Of a stretch of 64,000 nucleotides of DNA, positions 51,557 to 60,617 are shown piece by piece (position 1 is the stretch's first letter; each line of letters opens with the position of its first letter). Location of the stretch: the NCBI GenBank assembly GCA_963204915.1, contig CAUJHS010000017.1, forward strand, positions 115,569-179,568. Reading direction: 5' to 3'. Position numbers and translations under genes: made by a program. This stretch comes from Planctomycetota bacterium (GTDB lineage: Bacteria > Planctomycetota > Planctomycetia > Pirellulales > Pirellulaceae). The notes under the pieces are model-generated. The model saw only the letters and a list, made by a program, of their open reading frames with translations, ran no database searches and was not told the DNA's origin.

Positions 51557-53686
51557 TCAACGGCCGACTAGAATCAGGATCGAACGGCCGCCCACGAGAC
51601 AGCGCTGTTGATTCTGCAGCAACGGCTCTTGCCCATGCGGGAAAGCGTCTTCCGGTGAAGCAGCGCCGGTGTTCACAGCGACGCGCCACTGCCGACCGCC
51701 AGGCAACGCGGGAATTTCAAACTCGAGCGCGTCCCAGTAGGAGTTGATCGCCACGTAAATGTCGTCATCTACGACGGTTCCGCCTTTGGCGTGCCGACCA
51801 TCCAAGAGGAACGCCAACACGCGGCTTGTCCCGGACCAGTCAGGACGCCACGCCTGCGTGCCATGCCAGGAAACGTCGGGCAAGCCACTGCCGACGTAAT
51901 CGCAAAACCGCATGTGATCGCGATGGCGCAGCGCGGGATGAGCATGTCGGAACGCGACGATCTGTTGGGCGAACCGCAACAATTCGGCGTTTTCCTCAAC
52001 TTGCCACCAGTCGAACCAATTTAGTTCGTTGTCGTGGCAGTAGGTATTGTTGTTGCCATGCTGCGTACGGCCGACTTCGTCGCCCGAAAGGATCATTGGC
52101 ACACCTTGGCTCACCATGAGAAGCGCCAACGCGTTCTTCATTTGGCGACGCCGTAGCGTGATGATGTCTGAGTCATTGGTTTCCCCTTCCCATCCACAGT
52201 TCCAACTGTTGTTGTCGTTGGCGCCGTCGTTGTTGTTCTCGCCGTTGGCTTCATTGTGCTTGTCGTTGTAAGAAACGAGATCGCAAAGCGTGAAGCCGTC
52301 GTGACAGGTAAGAAAATTCACGCTCGCCGCAGTACCGCGTCCATAGTACAAGTCGGGCGAGCCTTGCAGCCGAAGCGACAGGTCGGGCACTTGGCCCATT
52401 TCGCCCTTAAGGAACTTACGCACGGTGTCGCGATACTTCCCGTTCCATTCGGCCCAGCGGCCGTAGGCGGGGAAGGAGCCCACCTGGTACAGTCCGCCAG
52501 CATCCCACGCTTCGGCCACTAGTTTCGTGCGGCCGAGAATCGGATCGTTCGCCAGCGTTTCCAACAGCGGCGGGTTCGCCAAGGGGACGCCCGTAGGATC
52601 GCGCCCCAGGATAGCCGCCAGATCGAACCTGAACCCGTCGATATGATACTCTGCTACCCAGTATCGCAAGCAATCGAGCACCACGTGGCGCACAACGGGG
52701 TTGTTGCAGTTGAGCGTGTTCCCGCACCCGCTAAAGTTGTAGTACCAACCTTCCGGGGTGAGCATGTAGTACGTTTTATTATCCAAACCTCGGAACGAGA
52801 TCGTCGGTCCGCGGTGATCACCCTCGGCGGTGTGATTGAACACCACATCGAGCATCACCTCGATGCCGTTCTTGTGCAGGTCTTTAACCAGGGCCTTGAA
52901 CTCGTCGGCTTGCATACCCAAGGCGCCGGTCGCGGCGTAACCGGCCTTAGGAGCAAAGAAGCCAACGGTGCTGTAACCCCAGTAGTTGTAACGAGTTTGC
53001 CCGGTAACTGGATTCACCGAACTGTTTTCAAATTCGTCGAACTCATATACCGGCATGAGTTCGACACAGTTGATTCCGAGCGACTTAAGATAGGGAATTT
53101 TCTGACGAATCGCGGCAAAAGTGCCAGGATGGCGCACGTTCGACGACGGATGCCGCGTGAAACTTCGCACGTGCATCTCGTAGACCACGAGATCCTCGGC
53201 GGGAATTTCCAGCGGCCGATCCTGCTCCCAATCGAAATCGTCCTGGAGCACCCGCGAACGGTGTTGGTACGCCATGCTCCAGTCGGGCTGTTGGCCCCAA
53301 ACATCGCGTCCGCCGATGAGGCGTGAGTAAGGGTCCATCAACACGACGGACGGATCAAAGCGATGCCCGGCCTGAGCGTCATTCGGGCCATCCATGCGGT
53401 AACCGTACTCGAGGTTCTCATGGTCCAGTTCGAACACGGTCATTGCGTACACATCGCCCACACGGAACTCCTCGGGAAACGGGAGTTCGGCAAACGGCGC
53501 TTTGGCGCCTTTTTCAAACAGCACCAGGACGCAGGAAGTTGCATGGCGGGAGAACACCGCGAAGTTGACGCCGCCCGGAACGAGCGTGGCGCCAAATGGG
53601 CTCACGCGACCCGCACGGACCTTCAACCCCGCGATTACACGGGTGGGGTAGGCGTCAACGCGTTGCAGCATGTTGGGTTGAGTCAT
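51557..53686 (-). CDS. glgX: Glycogen debranching enzyme GlgX (isoamylase type)
   Basis: A 709-residue GH13 enzyme that cuts alpha-1,6 branches. An N-terminal CBM48-like region (GRVSPFGATLVPGGVNFAVF) precedes the catalytic barrel: EVMLDVVFNHTAEGD (region I), DGFRFDLAAILGRD (region II, nucleophile aspartate), LVAEAWDAGGLYQVGSF (region III, acid glutamate) and the TCHDGFTLCDLVSYNDKHN stretch (region IV). All three catalytic residues are present. Its start overlaps the upstream STAS gene by about 32 bases, so the two are coupled. The neighbouring genes are STAS and partner-switch proteins, which is unusual for a glycogen gene. Confidence 0.93.
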   Translation of the reverse strand: MTQPNMLQRVDAYPTRVIAGLKVRAGRVSPFGATLVPGGVNFAVFSRHATSCVLVLFEKGAKAPFAELPFPEEFRVGDVYAMTVFELDHENLEYGYRMDGPNDAQAGHRFDPSVVLMDPYSRLIGGRDVWGQQPDWSMAYQHRSRVLQDDFDWEQDRPLEIPAEDLVVYEMHVRSFTRHPSSNVRHPGTFAAIRQKIPYLKSLGINCVELMPVYEFDEFENSSVNPVTGQTRYNYWGYSTVGFFAPKAGYAATGALGMQADEFKALVKDLHKNGIEVMLDVVFNHTAEGDHRGPTISFRGLDNKTYYMLTPEGWYYNFSGCGNTLNCNNPVVRHVVLDCLRYWVAEYHIDGFRFDLAAILGRDPTGVPLANPPLLETLANDPILGRTKLVAEAWDAGGLYQVGSFPAYGRWAEWNGKYRDTVRKFLKGEMGQVPDLSLRLQGSPDLYYGRGTAASVNFLTCHDGFTLCDLVSYNDKHNEANGENNNDGANDNNSWNCGWEGETNDSDIITLRRRQMKNALALLMVSQGVPMILSGDEVGRTQHGNNNTYCHDNELNWFDWWQVEENAELLRFAQQIVAFRHAHPALRHRDHMRFCDYVGSGLPDVSWHGTQAWRPDWSGTSRVLAFLLDGRHAKGGTVVDDDIYVAINSYWDALEFEIPALPGGRQWRVAVNTGAASPEDAFPHGQEPLLQNQQRCLVGGRSILILVGR

Positions 53687-54023
53687 TGCGTACCTGCTCC
53701 AGGGCTTCGTCAAGCGAGTTGCACAAAAGGAAGAAATCCAAAAAACCGGTCATGGCCATCGTGTCGCGAATCTCTTCCGAGAGACCCGCTAAGGCCAACC
53801 GGCCATTGCGAATCGCTAAAGAGCGATACGCCAGCAGCAGCATGCGAAAGCCCGCACTCGACATGTACGGAACTTGCGACACCTCGAACACAGCCGCCGT
53901 CACGGGGCTGAGCGCATCGAGAAGTTGCGCCTGGAGCGCCGGCGCCGTTTGTCCGTCAATGTTGCCGGCGATCGTGGCGGTCAGCACCTCATTGCGAAGT
54001 GCGATGGTCAGCGAAGTACTCAT
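53655..54023 (-). CDS. STAS-domain protein upstream of glgX
   Basis: A 122-residue STAS domain: LTIALRNEVLTATIAGNID, the partner-switch serine in VPYMSSAGFRMLLLAYRSL, and EIRDTMAMTGFLDFF. Its end overlaps the start of glgX by about 32 bases. It is the second STAS gene of the operon and differs clearly in sequence from the other. The start at ATG 54023 is chosen; a longer frame to 54053 overlaps the hairpin. Confidence 0.9.
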   Translation of the reverse strand: MSTSLTIALRNEVLTATIAGNIDGQTAPALQAQLLDALSPVTAAVFEVSQVPYMSSAGFRMLLLAYRSLAIRNGRLALAGLSEEIRDTMAMTGFLDFFLLCNSLDEALEQVRNDSTQHAATR

Positions 54024-54053
54024 GGGCGCCTCAAAAAGTGAGATCAAGCACAT

Positions 54054-54078
54054 GACCGCTCCCCCATGGGGAGCGGTC
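54054..54078. repeat. Perfect hairpin between the epimerase and STAS genes
   Basis: GACCGCTCCCC (54054-54064) and its exact reverse complement (54068-54078) around a three-base loop. It lies between the epimerase stop and the STAS start, 30 bases before the latter. Confidence 0.7.
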
Positions 54079-54099
54079 CCGCAAACATTAAGCAGCTTG

Positions 54100-55983
54100 C
54101 TACGATCGCACCGGCGCGATGGTGACTTTCACCTTCACGCGTTCGGTCGTTTCCGGCAAACGAACGGTCAGACCCGCCGCGTCAAAGTCGGTGTAGGGCT
54201 TGCCGTCAATTTCGACGCTTGCAATGCGAATGCTGCCCTGGGGCAACAAGTCGGGCGCCACGCGAAGCGTGCGATCCTTGAAGCCTTGCGGATACGGCTT
54301 GAAGTAGAAATCCATCGGCTGGCCGGTGATCATCAGGTTGGTGTACACCGCCGACAGGTAGCACAACTCCATCGAGTGATATCCCGACATCGAGTGGCTG
54401 CCCTTGAGCCGTTCGTTGCCTAGCAAGTATGGCAAACCGTTGGCCAGCGTGTTGAAGTACACCGCTCCGTCATCGTGATCGAGGAAGAACGCGTTATAAA
54501 ACGCTGCAGCCTCGCGAGCATGTTTCTGATAATCCGGATCGCCTAGCGAGCCATAGAGAATCAGATAGGCGAGAATCGCTTGCTCTTGTTGCCACCAGGC
54601 TTTGCGGTCATGCCATACAAAGCGATGGACCTTTTCGCCCGGATTCAGAACACGCTCCACCACGTCGTACCAACCGCCGCGTTGCCGGTCGCTGCCGGCA
54701 TCGGGCATGAGTTCGGCGATCTTGCGCGCCAGTTCGACGTACTCCGTCGACGGGCGAGCATGGTGAATCCGCATCAGGTTCCACGCGATCTTTAGGTTGT
54801 GACCCACTACGGCGCGGTTCTGCTGCCAGCCCCAGGTTTGATCGTGGCTCCAATCTTCGAAGAACCGCTCATTCACAAACGGGCTGTTTTCGTAATCAGG
54901 GAAGCGACGCGCGATCGTGTTCGCCGTGTCCACCAGGAAGTCAGCGTACTTCTCGTCGCCCGTGGCTAAGAACAGGTTGATCAAATAGGCCGGAGCATGA
55001 TCGCCGACTGAATTCCAGTTCTTGCGAGCGCGATTCGGGCCGAGCGTCTCCGACCGCGGGTCGAGCGTGACCGGGTCGATGTGCGAGAAGTATCCGCCTT
55101 GCACGTTGTCTTTATAGAAACGATCAAACAGGCTGATCGTGTTCTCGATGTCATTCAGAATGCGGGGGTCGCCATTGGCGCGGAAAGTTTGCGTCGGTCC
55201 GGCCAAGGCGTAAATCTGTTCGTACATCGGAATCGAGTCGAAGTCGTCGCCAAATTCCGAGGTGAGCAGCTTTTGCTCGCGGTTTCCCGTGACTTGAATG
55301 CCGTGATACCAGTAGGTCACGCCTTCATCGGGGTCGTTAAACCGCATGTGATCGCGCAGGTACTGCGTGCCTTTCTCGGCAGCTTCCAGGAACGCATCTT
55401 CGCCGGTAAGCAAGAAGGCCGAAGCGAAACCGTAGACCAGTCGCGAGATCGTGTCGGTCTCTTGCAGGAAGTCGCCCTTCTTGCCGCCTTCCAGTTGCAG
55501 TCGCGTGCGGTAGTTGCGGTAGTCGATTTCTTCGTGAGGATGGTTGAACTGCCACTTCAAGTACGACTGGCCGATCGAGTGGATTTGCTTGATCCACCAA
55601 TCTCGCTCTTCATGACGATATTCGGCCACGCCGTTGCCGGGAAACACGAGCGCTTTGGCTTCGAACGAATGTTGCGGTCCGCCGTCGAAGTAAAACACGC
55701 CGTAGACGTAGACAAATTGACCCTCGGTGAGCAACTCGCCGAATCGTCCCGTGGCGTCGATGTAACCTTCTTCGAGGTTCTGCGTGATGCGGCCGAACGT
55801 CGTCGGCGTGAGGAACACTTCGTAGGTGCGGCCATCCGACGTTTCGATGGTGAATGATCGCTTGCGTCGGTTGAATTGCCGCACGTAGCCAGCAATCGTA
55901 TCGGAGAAGGAGAACTCGATATTCGTGTCGGGTGTGGCGGTCGCCACTTCCAAGGATGGGAGCAATTCGGTCGTGGTGGTCAT
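54100..55983 (-). CDS. AGE-family epimerase/isomerase-like protein
   Basis: A 627-residue protein. About 110 residues of an extra N-terminal beta-rich domain (YVRQFNRRKRSFTIETSDG, then YEVFLTPTTFGRITQNLEEG) are followed by the (alpha/alpha)6 barrel of the N-acylglucosamine 2-epimerase/cellobiose epimerase family: RDWWIKQIHSIGQSYLKWQF, GVTYWYHGIQVTGNREQKLL, DHAPAYLINLFLATGDEKYA, TWGWQQNRAVVGHNLKIAWN (a histidine of the catalytic pair), WWQQEQAILAYLILYGSL and SGYHSMELCYL. A C-terminal beta domain ends it. It is the first gene of the minus-strand operon with the STAS and glgX genes. The sugar substrate cannot be told. Confidence 0.85.
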   Translation of the reverse strand: MTTTTELLPSLEVATATPDTNIEFSFSDTIAGYVRQFNRRKRSFTIETSDGRTYEVFLTPTTFGRITQNLEEGYIDATGRFGELLTEGQFVYVYGVFYFDGGPQHSFEAKALVFPGNGVAEYRHEERDWWIKQIHSIGQSYLKWQFNHPHEEIDYRNYRTRLQLEGGKKGDFLQETDTISRLVYGFASAFLLTGEDAFLEAAEKGTQYLRDHMRFNDPDEGVTYWYHGIQVTGNREQKLLTSEFGDDFDSIPMYEQIYALAGPTQTFRANGDPRILNDIENTISLFDRFYKDNVQGGYFSHIDPVTLDPRSETLGPNRARKNWNSVGDHAPAYLINLFLATGDEKYADFLVDTANTIARRFPDYENSPFVNERFFEDWSHDQTWGWQQNRAVVGHNLKIAWNLMRIHHARPSTEYVELARKIAELMPDAGSDRQRGGWYDVVERVLNPGEKVHRFVWHDRKAWWQQEQAILAYLILYGSLGDPDYQKHAREAAAFYNAFFLDHDDGAVYFNTLANGLPYLLGNERLKGSHSMSGYHSMELCYLSAVYTNLMITGQPMDFYFKPYPQGFKDRTLRVAPDLLPQGSIRIASVEIDGKPYTDFDAAGLTVRLPETTERVKVKVTIAPVRS

Positions 55984-56411
55984 ACTTGGGTTCCTGGAGG
56001 GACGAAACTAGCGGGTTAAGGATACATAGTCTTCGATTGATGGCCGGCTAGGGGAATGGAGCGTTTCGGGCAAGATTTTCCTCCTCCGGCGAGTTGAATG
56101 GAGCGGTCGCGCCGCCCGCGCCGGTATTACCGGCTCCTATTGCGCGGCGCATGCTGTGGCATGGCGCGATCATGACGCCATGTCCAACGTGTTCATCATG
56201 GCGATCAAGCTGCTGTTACGGGCGCATTTCGGGCGGCTCACTTTGCGCGAAGGCTAACGAGGCGCATCGCCGGCATGACGTGAACAAAATTGAGCGATTG
56301 CGCCAGACGTGCGGTTTGCGCGGTTAAAGAAAACAGGGGGAAGTTCTCGCGTGACGCAATTTGTGTGCTAAGGTTGCACGATTCCTTTGCCATCCCTTTT
56401 GGAGGACCCCC
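55984..56411. other. Divergent intergenic region, no gene seen
   Basis: About 430 bases between the epimerase operon and the next plus-strand cassette; promoters for both should lie here. A frame at 56094-56327 is proline/cysteine-rich and lacks a ribosome site, so it is not accepted. GGAGGA at about 56400 marks the ribosome site of the next gene. Confidence 0.45.
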
Positions 56412-56864
56412 ATGTCGAATTCCGCCACGCTGACAACGCCCATTACGGAAGCCGAAGTTCGGCAACTTGCCACGCAGTGGTATCGCAAGTTAGACGTTCA
56501 CGCACCGCTCGTCGAATTGCTGCCGATGGTGCATGTGGACGCCGAAATGAAATTTCCCGAAGCCACGTTGCGAGGTCTGGCGGATTTCGAGGCCTGGTAC
56601 GAACGCGTCATCCGCATTTTCTTCGACGAAGTGCACACGGTGCGCGATGTCCAAGTTGAACCGCAGGGCGAGAGCGTGCGAGTGAAGGTGGTCGTTCGAT
56701 GGGAAGCCAGCGTTTGGACTCCGCCGGCCGCCTACAGCCAACGCATCAAGTTGGACGCGTATCAAACGTGGACCGTGCGTCGTGATGAAGTCACCGATCG
56801 ACCGGTGATTACGGAATACATCGTCGATGAATTGGTGTTCGACGACGACTCGGCCCGGCTGTAA
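56412..56864 (+). CDS. NTF2/SnoaL-like protein
   Basis: A 150-residue protein with the NTF2-like cone fold: ITEAEVRQLATQWYRKLDVH at the N-terminus, then VHVDAEMKFPEATLRGLADF and FEAWYERVIRIFFDEVHTV, and a long strand hairpin ending YQTWTVRRDEVTDRPVITEY. The family includes polyketide cyclases, dehydratases, isomerases and non-enzymatic pocket proteins; the reaction cannot be told. GGAGGA lies just before ATG 56412. It is the first gene of a plus-strand set that includes a second NTF2-like protein and three oxidoreductase-related genes. Confidence 0.8.
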   Translation: MSNSATLTTPITEAEVRQLATQWYRKLDVHAPLVELLPMVHVDAEMKFPEATLRGLADFEAWYERVIRIFFDEVHTVRDVQVEPQGESVRVKVVVRWEASVWTPPAAYSQRIKLDAYQTWTVRRDEVTDRPVITEYIVDELVFDDDSARL

Positions 56865-56927
56865 TCGTTGGCCGCGTCGCGGATCCGCAAGTTTCTTTCT
56901 CTCGTTCTCGGAGTCAAAACATTGAAT

Positions 56928-57344
56928 ATGTCGACTGTCGCCCTAACCGCCGTTCACAATGTTCCCGACACCCGCCTCGGTCGGTTGTATGAAGAGCATA
57001 TCCGGCTGATTCTGGAAAAAGACATTGAAGCGATCCTCGATCAATACACGGACGACGCGGTCCTGATTAGCAGCTTTGAAAAGCGCGCGCTGTATTTCCG
57101 CGGCCGTGAGGAGCTGCGCGAGCACTTCCAAGGCATCTTGGGCATTCAAGGATTGCAATCGGAAATCGCTTTTTGGGCGGAGACCAACGACCCTGAGACC
57201 CTCATGGTCGTGGAAGCAATCACGCTGCAAACCGAAGCAGGCGAAGCTCATATGCGGTTCGCCGACAGTTGGGTGTTGCGCGATGGCAAGATCGCTATTC
57301 ACTTCGCTGGCATGGTGCAGTATCCCGACGGCACGCTGGCTTAA
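56928..57344 (+). CDS. NTF2/SnoaL-like protein, second
   Basis: A 138-residue protein of the same fold class as its neighbour: LGRLYEEHIRLILEKDIEAI, DQYTDDAVLISSFEKRALYF, GREELREHFQGILGIQGLQS and the final WVLRDGKIAIHFAGMVQYPD. It is a SnoaL-like/DUF4440-like form. It starts at ATG 56928, 63 bases after the first NTF2-like gene, and is probably cotranscribed with it. Confidence 0.85.
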   Translation: MSTVALTAVHNVPDTRLGRLYEEHIRLILEKDIEAILDQYTDDAVLISSFEKRALYFRGREELREHFQGILGIQGLQSEIAFWAETNDPETLMVVEAITLQTEAGEAHMRFADSWVLRDGKIAIHFAGMVQYPDGTLA

Positions 57345-57528
57345 GACATTGATCGCTTCGTAGATCGCTCGGGCTCCGAGCGATGGTTCGGCGGCGCGGC
57401 GAGGAATCGCTTGACTCGCTCGCGCCCTATGAGGGTTGTACGCACAACCGCCAACCTGCTCGCGACAGCTTCGCTTTGTTTCTTCCCGCCTTGTTCCCTC
57501 CCGCCTTTCCCCTTGGGGCAACCTACCT

Positions 57529-58719
57529 ATGAAATACAAACTTCTCGGCCGTAGCGGCCTGCGCGTTTCGGAACTTTGCCTGGGCTGCGCCACCTTTGGC
57601 GTGAACTGGGGCTCGATCGGCTCAGACAAGCGTGAAAGCGGCCGTATTTTTGACGCGTTCGTCGAGGCGGGCGGAAACTTTATTGACACCTCGAATCGGT
57701 ATCAAGAAGGCCAGTCGGAACAATTTCTCGGTACGTTCATTCAGCAAGAGCGCGACCGTTACGTTATCGCCACCAAGTACTCGTTGTTTGACGGCTTCAG
57801 CGATGGTCGCGACCCCAACGCCTGCGGCAACCATCGCAAGAACCTGTTTCGATCGGTCGAGGGCAGCCTGAAGCGGCTGGGCACGGATTACATCGACCTG
57901 CTGTGGATACACATTTACGACTACACCACGCCAATTGACGAAATCCTGCGCGGCCTCGACGACCTCGTGCGGCAAGGCAAAGTGCATTACGTTGGCGCGT
58001 CGAACTTCCCCGCATGGTGGATCGCACGGGCCAATACGCTGGCCGAGTTCCACGGCTGGTCGCCGTTCGTGGCGACGCAACTGGAGTACAGCATCGTCGA
58101 ACGTTCGTGCGAACCGGAATTCCTCCCCTTTGCTCATGAGATGGACGTAGCGCTCGTAGCATGGTCGCCGTTAGCCGGCGGCATGGCGACGGGTAAATAC
58201 AATCGCGGCTCGCTTGATTCGGCGGAACCTCATCGTTTGGTGGATGAAGTCGAGCCCGCCAAACGGCACTACTGGCATGACATGACCGTGCGCAACTTGC
58301 GCATCATGGAAACCGTCAATCGGATCGCCGACGAAATCGGGCGTCCTACGGCGCAAGTCTCCCTGCGCTGGTTAATGCAGCAAAAAGTGGTGACGGTGCC
58401 AATCTTCTCGGCGCGAACCGTCGAACAGGCTCAGGAAGACATCGGCTGCGTTGACTTTGAACTGACCGGGGAGCAAATGCGAGCCTTGACCGAAGCGAGC
58501 CAGCCGGCCGTCACTTCGATCATGCCGGGCGTGGGCGCCTATCCTTATCCGATGCTTGAGTACGGTAGCCCCGCGCTGCCCGAGTTTTATTCACGCTATC
58601 TGTTGTTTGGGGAGATTGAAAACAAGATCGTTAATCACCGCCGCGTGTTCCCCTACCAATACCACCGGCAATCCCAGCAACCGGCCAATCCGGTGGCCGT
58701 GCCGCAGTTGGTCAGCTAA
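57529..58719 (+). CDS. Aldo/keto reductase
   Basis: A 396-residue NADPH-dependent reductase of the AKR superfamily: YKLLGRSGLRVSELCLG, FVEAGGNFIDTSNRYQEGQS (catalytic aspartate and tyrosine), RYVIATKYSLF (catalytic lysine), DYIDLLWIHIYDYTTP (histidine) and LRWLMQQKVVTVPIFSART (cofactor loop). The tetrad is intact. It has a longer C-terminus than most family members. It follows the NTF2-like genes and precedes the GMC oxidoreductase, so a redox pathway on a sugar or similar alcohol is plausible. Confidence 0.93.
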   Translation: MKYKLLGRSGLRVSELCLGCATFGVNWGSIGSDKRESGRIFDAFVEAGGNFIDTSNRYQEGQSEQFLGTFIQQERDRYVIATKYSLFDGFSDGRDPNACGNHRKNLFRSVEGSLKRLGTDYIDLLWIHIYDYTTPIDEILRGLDDLVRQGKVHYVGASNFPAWWIARANTLAEFHGWSPFVATQLEYSIVERSCEPEFLPFAHEMDVALVAWSPLAGGMATGKYNRGSLDSAEPHRLVDEVEPAKRHYWHDMTVRNLRIMETVNRIADEIGRPTAQVSLRWLMQQKVVTVPIFSARTVEQAQEDIGCVDFELTGEQMRALTEASQPAVTSIMPGVGAYPYPMLEYGSPALPEFYSRYLLFGEIENKIVNHRRVFPYQYHRQSQQPANPVAVPQLVS

Positions 58720-58936
58720 AGCGCCATCCGCCTTTGGATCGGCCGAACGCGCGCCACCGGCACACGTGGCGCCAAGACAGCGGAGTACTTCGTGCGCCGC
58801 TTCGATACGGCGGTGAAGTTCGCCATAACACGCGGCGTTTGACCTTCCATGGAATTCATGCAATGCGTGAAGGGCAATGCGATCTGGCGAACGTCTCGAT
58901 GGCCCGTTTCAATTCCCTCCCTCAAATTGCGTAGCC

Positions 58937-60580
58937 ATGAATCACGAACAAGCGTTTGACTATATCGTCATTGGCGCCGGCTCGGCGGGGTGCGTGCTCG
59001 CCAACCGCTTGAGCGAAGACTCTTCCGCACGCGTGCTATTGCTGGAAGCCGGGGGACCTGACAACAAGGCCGAGATTCACGATCCCACGGGCTTCGTCAA
59101 GTTGATGGGGTCCGACGTCGATTGGTGTTATCAATCGGAAGTCGAGTCCGGCCTGGCCGGTCGGCGTATCGCGTTGAATCGTGGCAAAACCTTGGGCGGC
59201 ACCAGCGCCACCAACGCCATGATCTTTATTCGCGGGCATCGACTCGACTTTGACCACTGGAACTACCTGGGCAACGAAGGCTGGAGCTACGATGACGTTC
59301 TCCCGTACTTCAAACGGTCGGAAGACAACGAGCCGGGAGCTTCGCCGTTTCGCGGCGTGGGCGGCCCAGTAAGCGTGCGCAACTACGCGTCGTTTACGCA
59401 ACCTTCGCCTGCCGCGTCAGCGTTTGTCCAGGCCGGCGTTGAACTTGGTTTCCGAGGCGGTCACGATTGGGACTTCAACATCGACGCCGCCGAGGAATCC
59501 ACCGGGTTTTACCAGTTCAGCATCACGCGCGACGGCCGTCGATGCAGCACCGCGGTGGCGTATCTGAATCCGGTTCTCGCGCGGCCGAATCTTGCGATTT
59601 GGACGCACTCGCAAGTTACGCGTTTGATCATTGACGGCGACCGAGTGACGGGCGTCGAATTGATGCGAAACGGACAACAACGAACCGTACGCTGTGACGG
59701 AGAAGTGATTCTCAGCGCCGGCGCCTTTGACAGCCCCAAGTTGCTCATGCTTTCAGGCATTGGCCCAGTGGAAACCTTGCGCCGTCATGGAATCGACGTC
59801 CACGTTGACCTGCCCGGCGTGGGGCAGAACCTGCAAGATCACTTGCTGATGCCCAACGTGTACCGCTGCAAGCAACCACAACCCGTGCCGCCTCTGCTGG
59901 CGGAGGGCGGATTGCTGACTCGCACGCGCAGCGGCCTAAGCGCTGCCGCGCCGGATTTACAGATCAATTTTAATGCGACGATTCCACAACTCCTGCCGCG
60001 CGATTGCCCTGCGCTCGACGCGAGCTTCACGTTCATTACGATCTTGGTGCGTCCGCAAAGCATCGGACAAGTGACGCTTCGCGACAACAACCCGTCGTCG
60101 GCGCCGGTCATTCAAGAAAACTACCTGCAATGCGAGGCCGACATCCAAGTGCAATTGAAGGCGATCGAGCTCTGCCGTTCCCTCGCCGCGAGCCAAGCTT
60201 TTGCCGACCTTTACGCAGGCGAGGCGTTGCCGGGCGTGGGTAAGAGTGAAGCCGAATTGCGGCGTTACATTCGCACGCACGCCTCCACCATTTGGCACCC
60301 GGTGGGAACTTGCAAAATGGGGCGCGATCGGATGGCTGTGGTGGATCCGCAATTGCGCGTGTATGGCCTGCAAGGTTTACGTGTGGCCGATGCGTCGATC
60401 ATGCCCGCTATCGTAAGTGCGAACCCGAACGCAGCGATTATCATGATCGGTGAAAAGGCGGCTGACTTGATTCGTGAGCCGTCCTCGGCGGCAACGGTGA
60501 ATGTGGCTCGCAAAGCCTCGACGCCGAATACCTGGCGCGATGAACATCCCGCGGTTGCCGAATCGACGGCAAAAGCGTAA
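58937..60580 (+). CDS. GMC-family FAD oxidoreductase (choline dehydrogenase-like)
   Basis: A 547-residue flavoprotein. FAD-binding start DYIVIGAGSAGCVLANRL and LLLEAGG; GMC signature 1 GKTLGGTSATNAMIFIRGH, signature 2 GAFDSPKLLMLSGIGPVETL; C-terminal catalytic histidine in STIWHPVGTCKMG, and NPNAAIIMIGEKAADLI. No signal peptide is seen, so it is cytoplasmic. Members oxidise alcohols or sugars; the closest general resemblance is to choline dehydrogenase. It starts at ATG 58937 and is followed 37 bases later by the VOC gene. Confidence 0.93.
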   Translation: MNHEQAFDYIVIGAGSAGCVLANRLSEDSSARVLLLEAGGPDNKAEIHDPTGFVKLMGSDVDWCYQSEVESGLAGRRIALNRGKTLGGTSATNAMIFIRGHRLDFDHWNYLGNEGWSYDDVLPYFKRSEDNEPGASPFRGVGGPVSVRNYASFTQPSPAASAFVQAGVELGFRGGHDWDFNIDAAEESTGFYQFSITRDGRRCSTAVAYLNPVLARPNLAIWTHSQVTRLIIDGDRVTGVELMRNGQQRTVRCDGEVILSAGAFDSPKLLMLSGIGPVETLRRHGIDVHVDLPGVGQNLQDHLLMPNVYRCKQPQPVPPLLAEGGLLTRTRSGLSAAAPDLQINFNATIPQLLPRDCPALDASFTFITILVRPQSIGQVTLRDNNPSSAPVIQENYLQCEADIQVQLKAIELCRSLAASQAFADLYAGEALPGVGKSEAELRRYIRTHASTIWHPVGTCKMGRDRMAVVDPQLRVYGLQGLRVADASIMPAIVSANPNAAIIMIGEKAADLIREPSSAATVNVARKASTPNTWRDEHPAVAESTAKA

Positions 60581-60617
60581 CCAGCCCTTTCCTCCTGTTT
60601 CAACCGAAGTTTAAGCT

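Noticed and set aside
56094..56327. 77-residue frame in the divergent gap
   Set aside because: Proline/cysteine-rich, no ribosome site, overlaps probable promoters.
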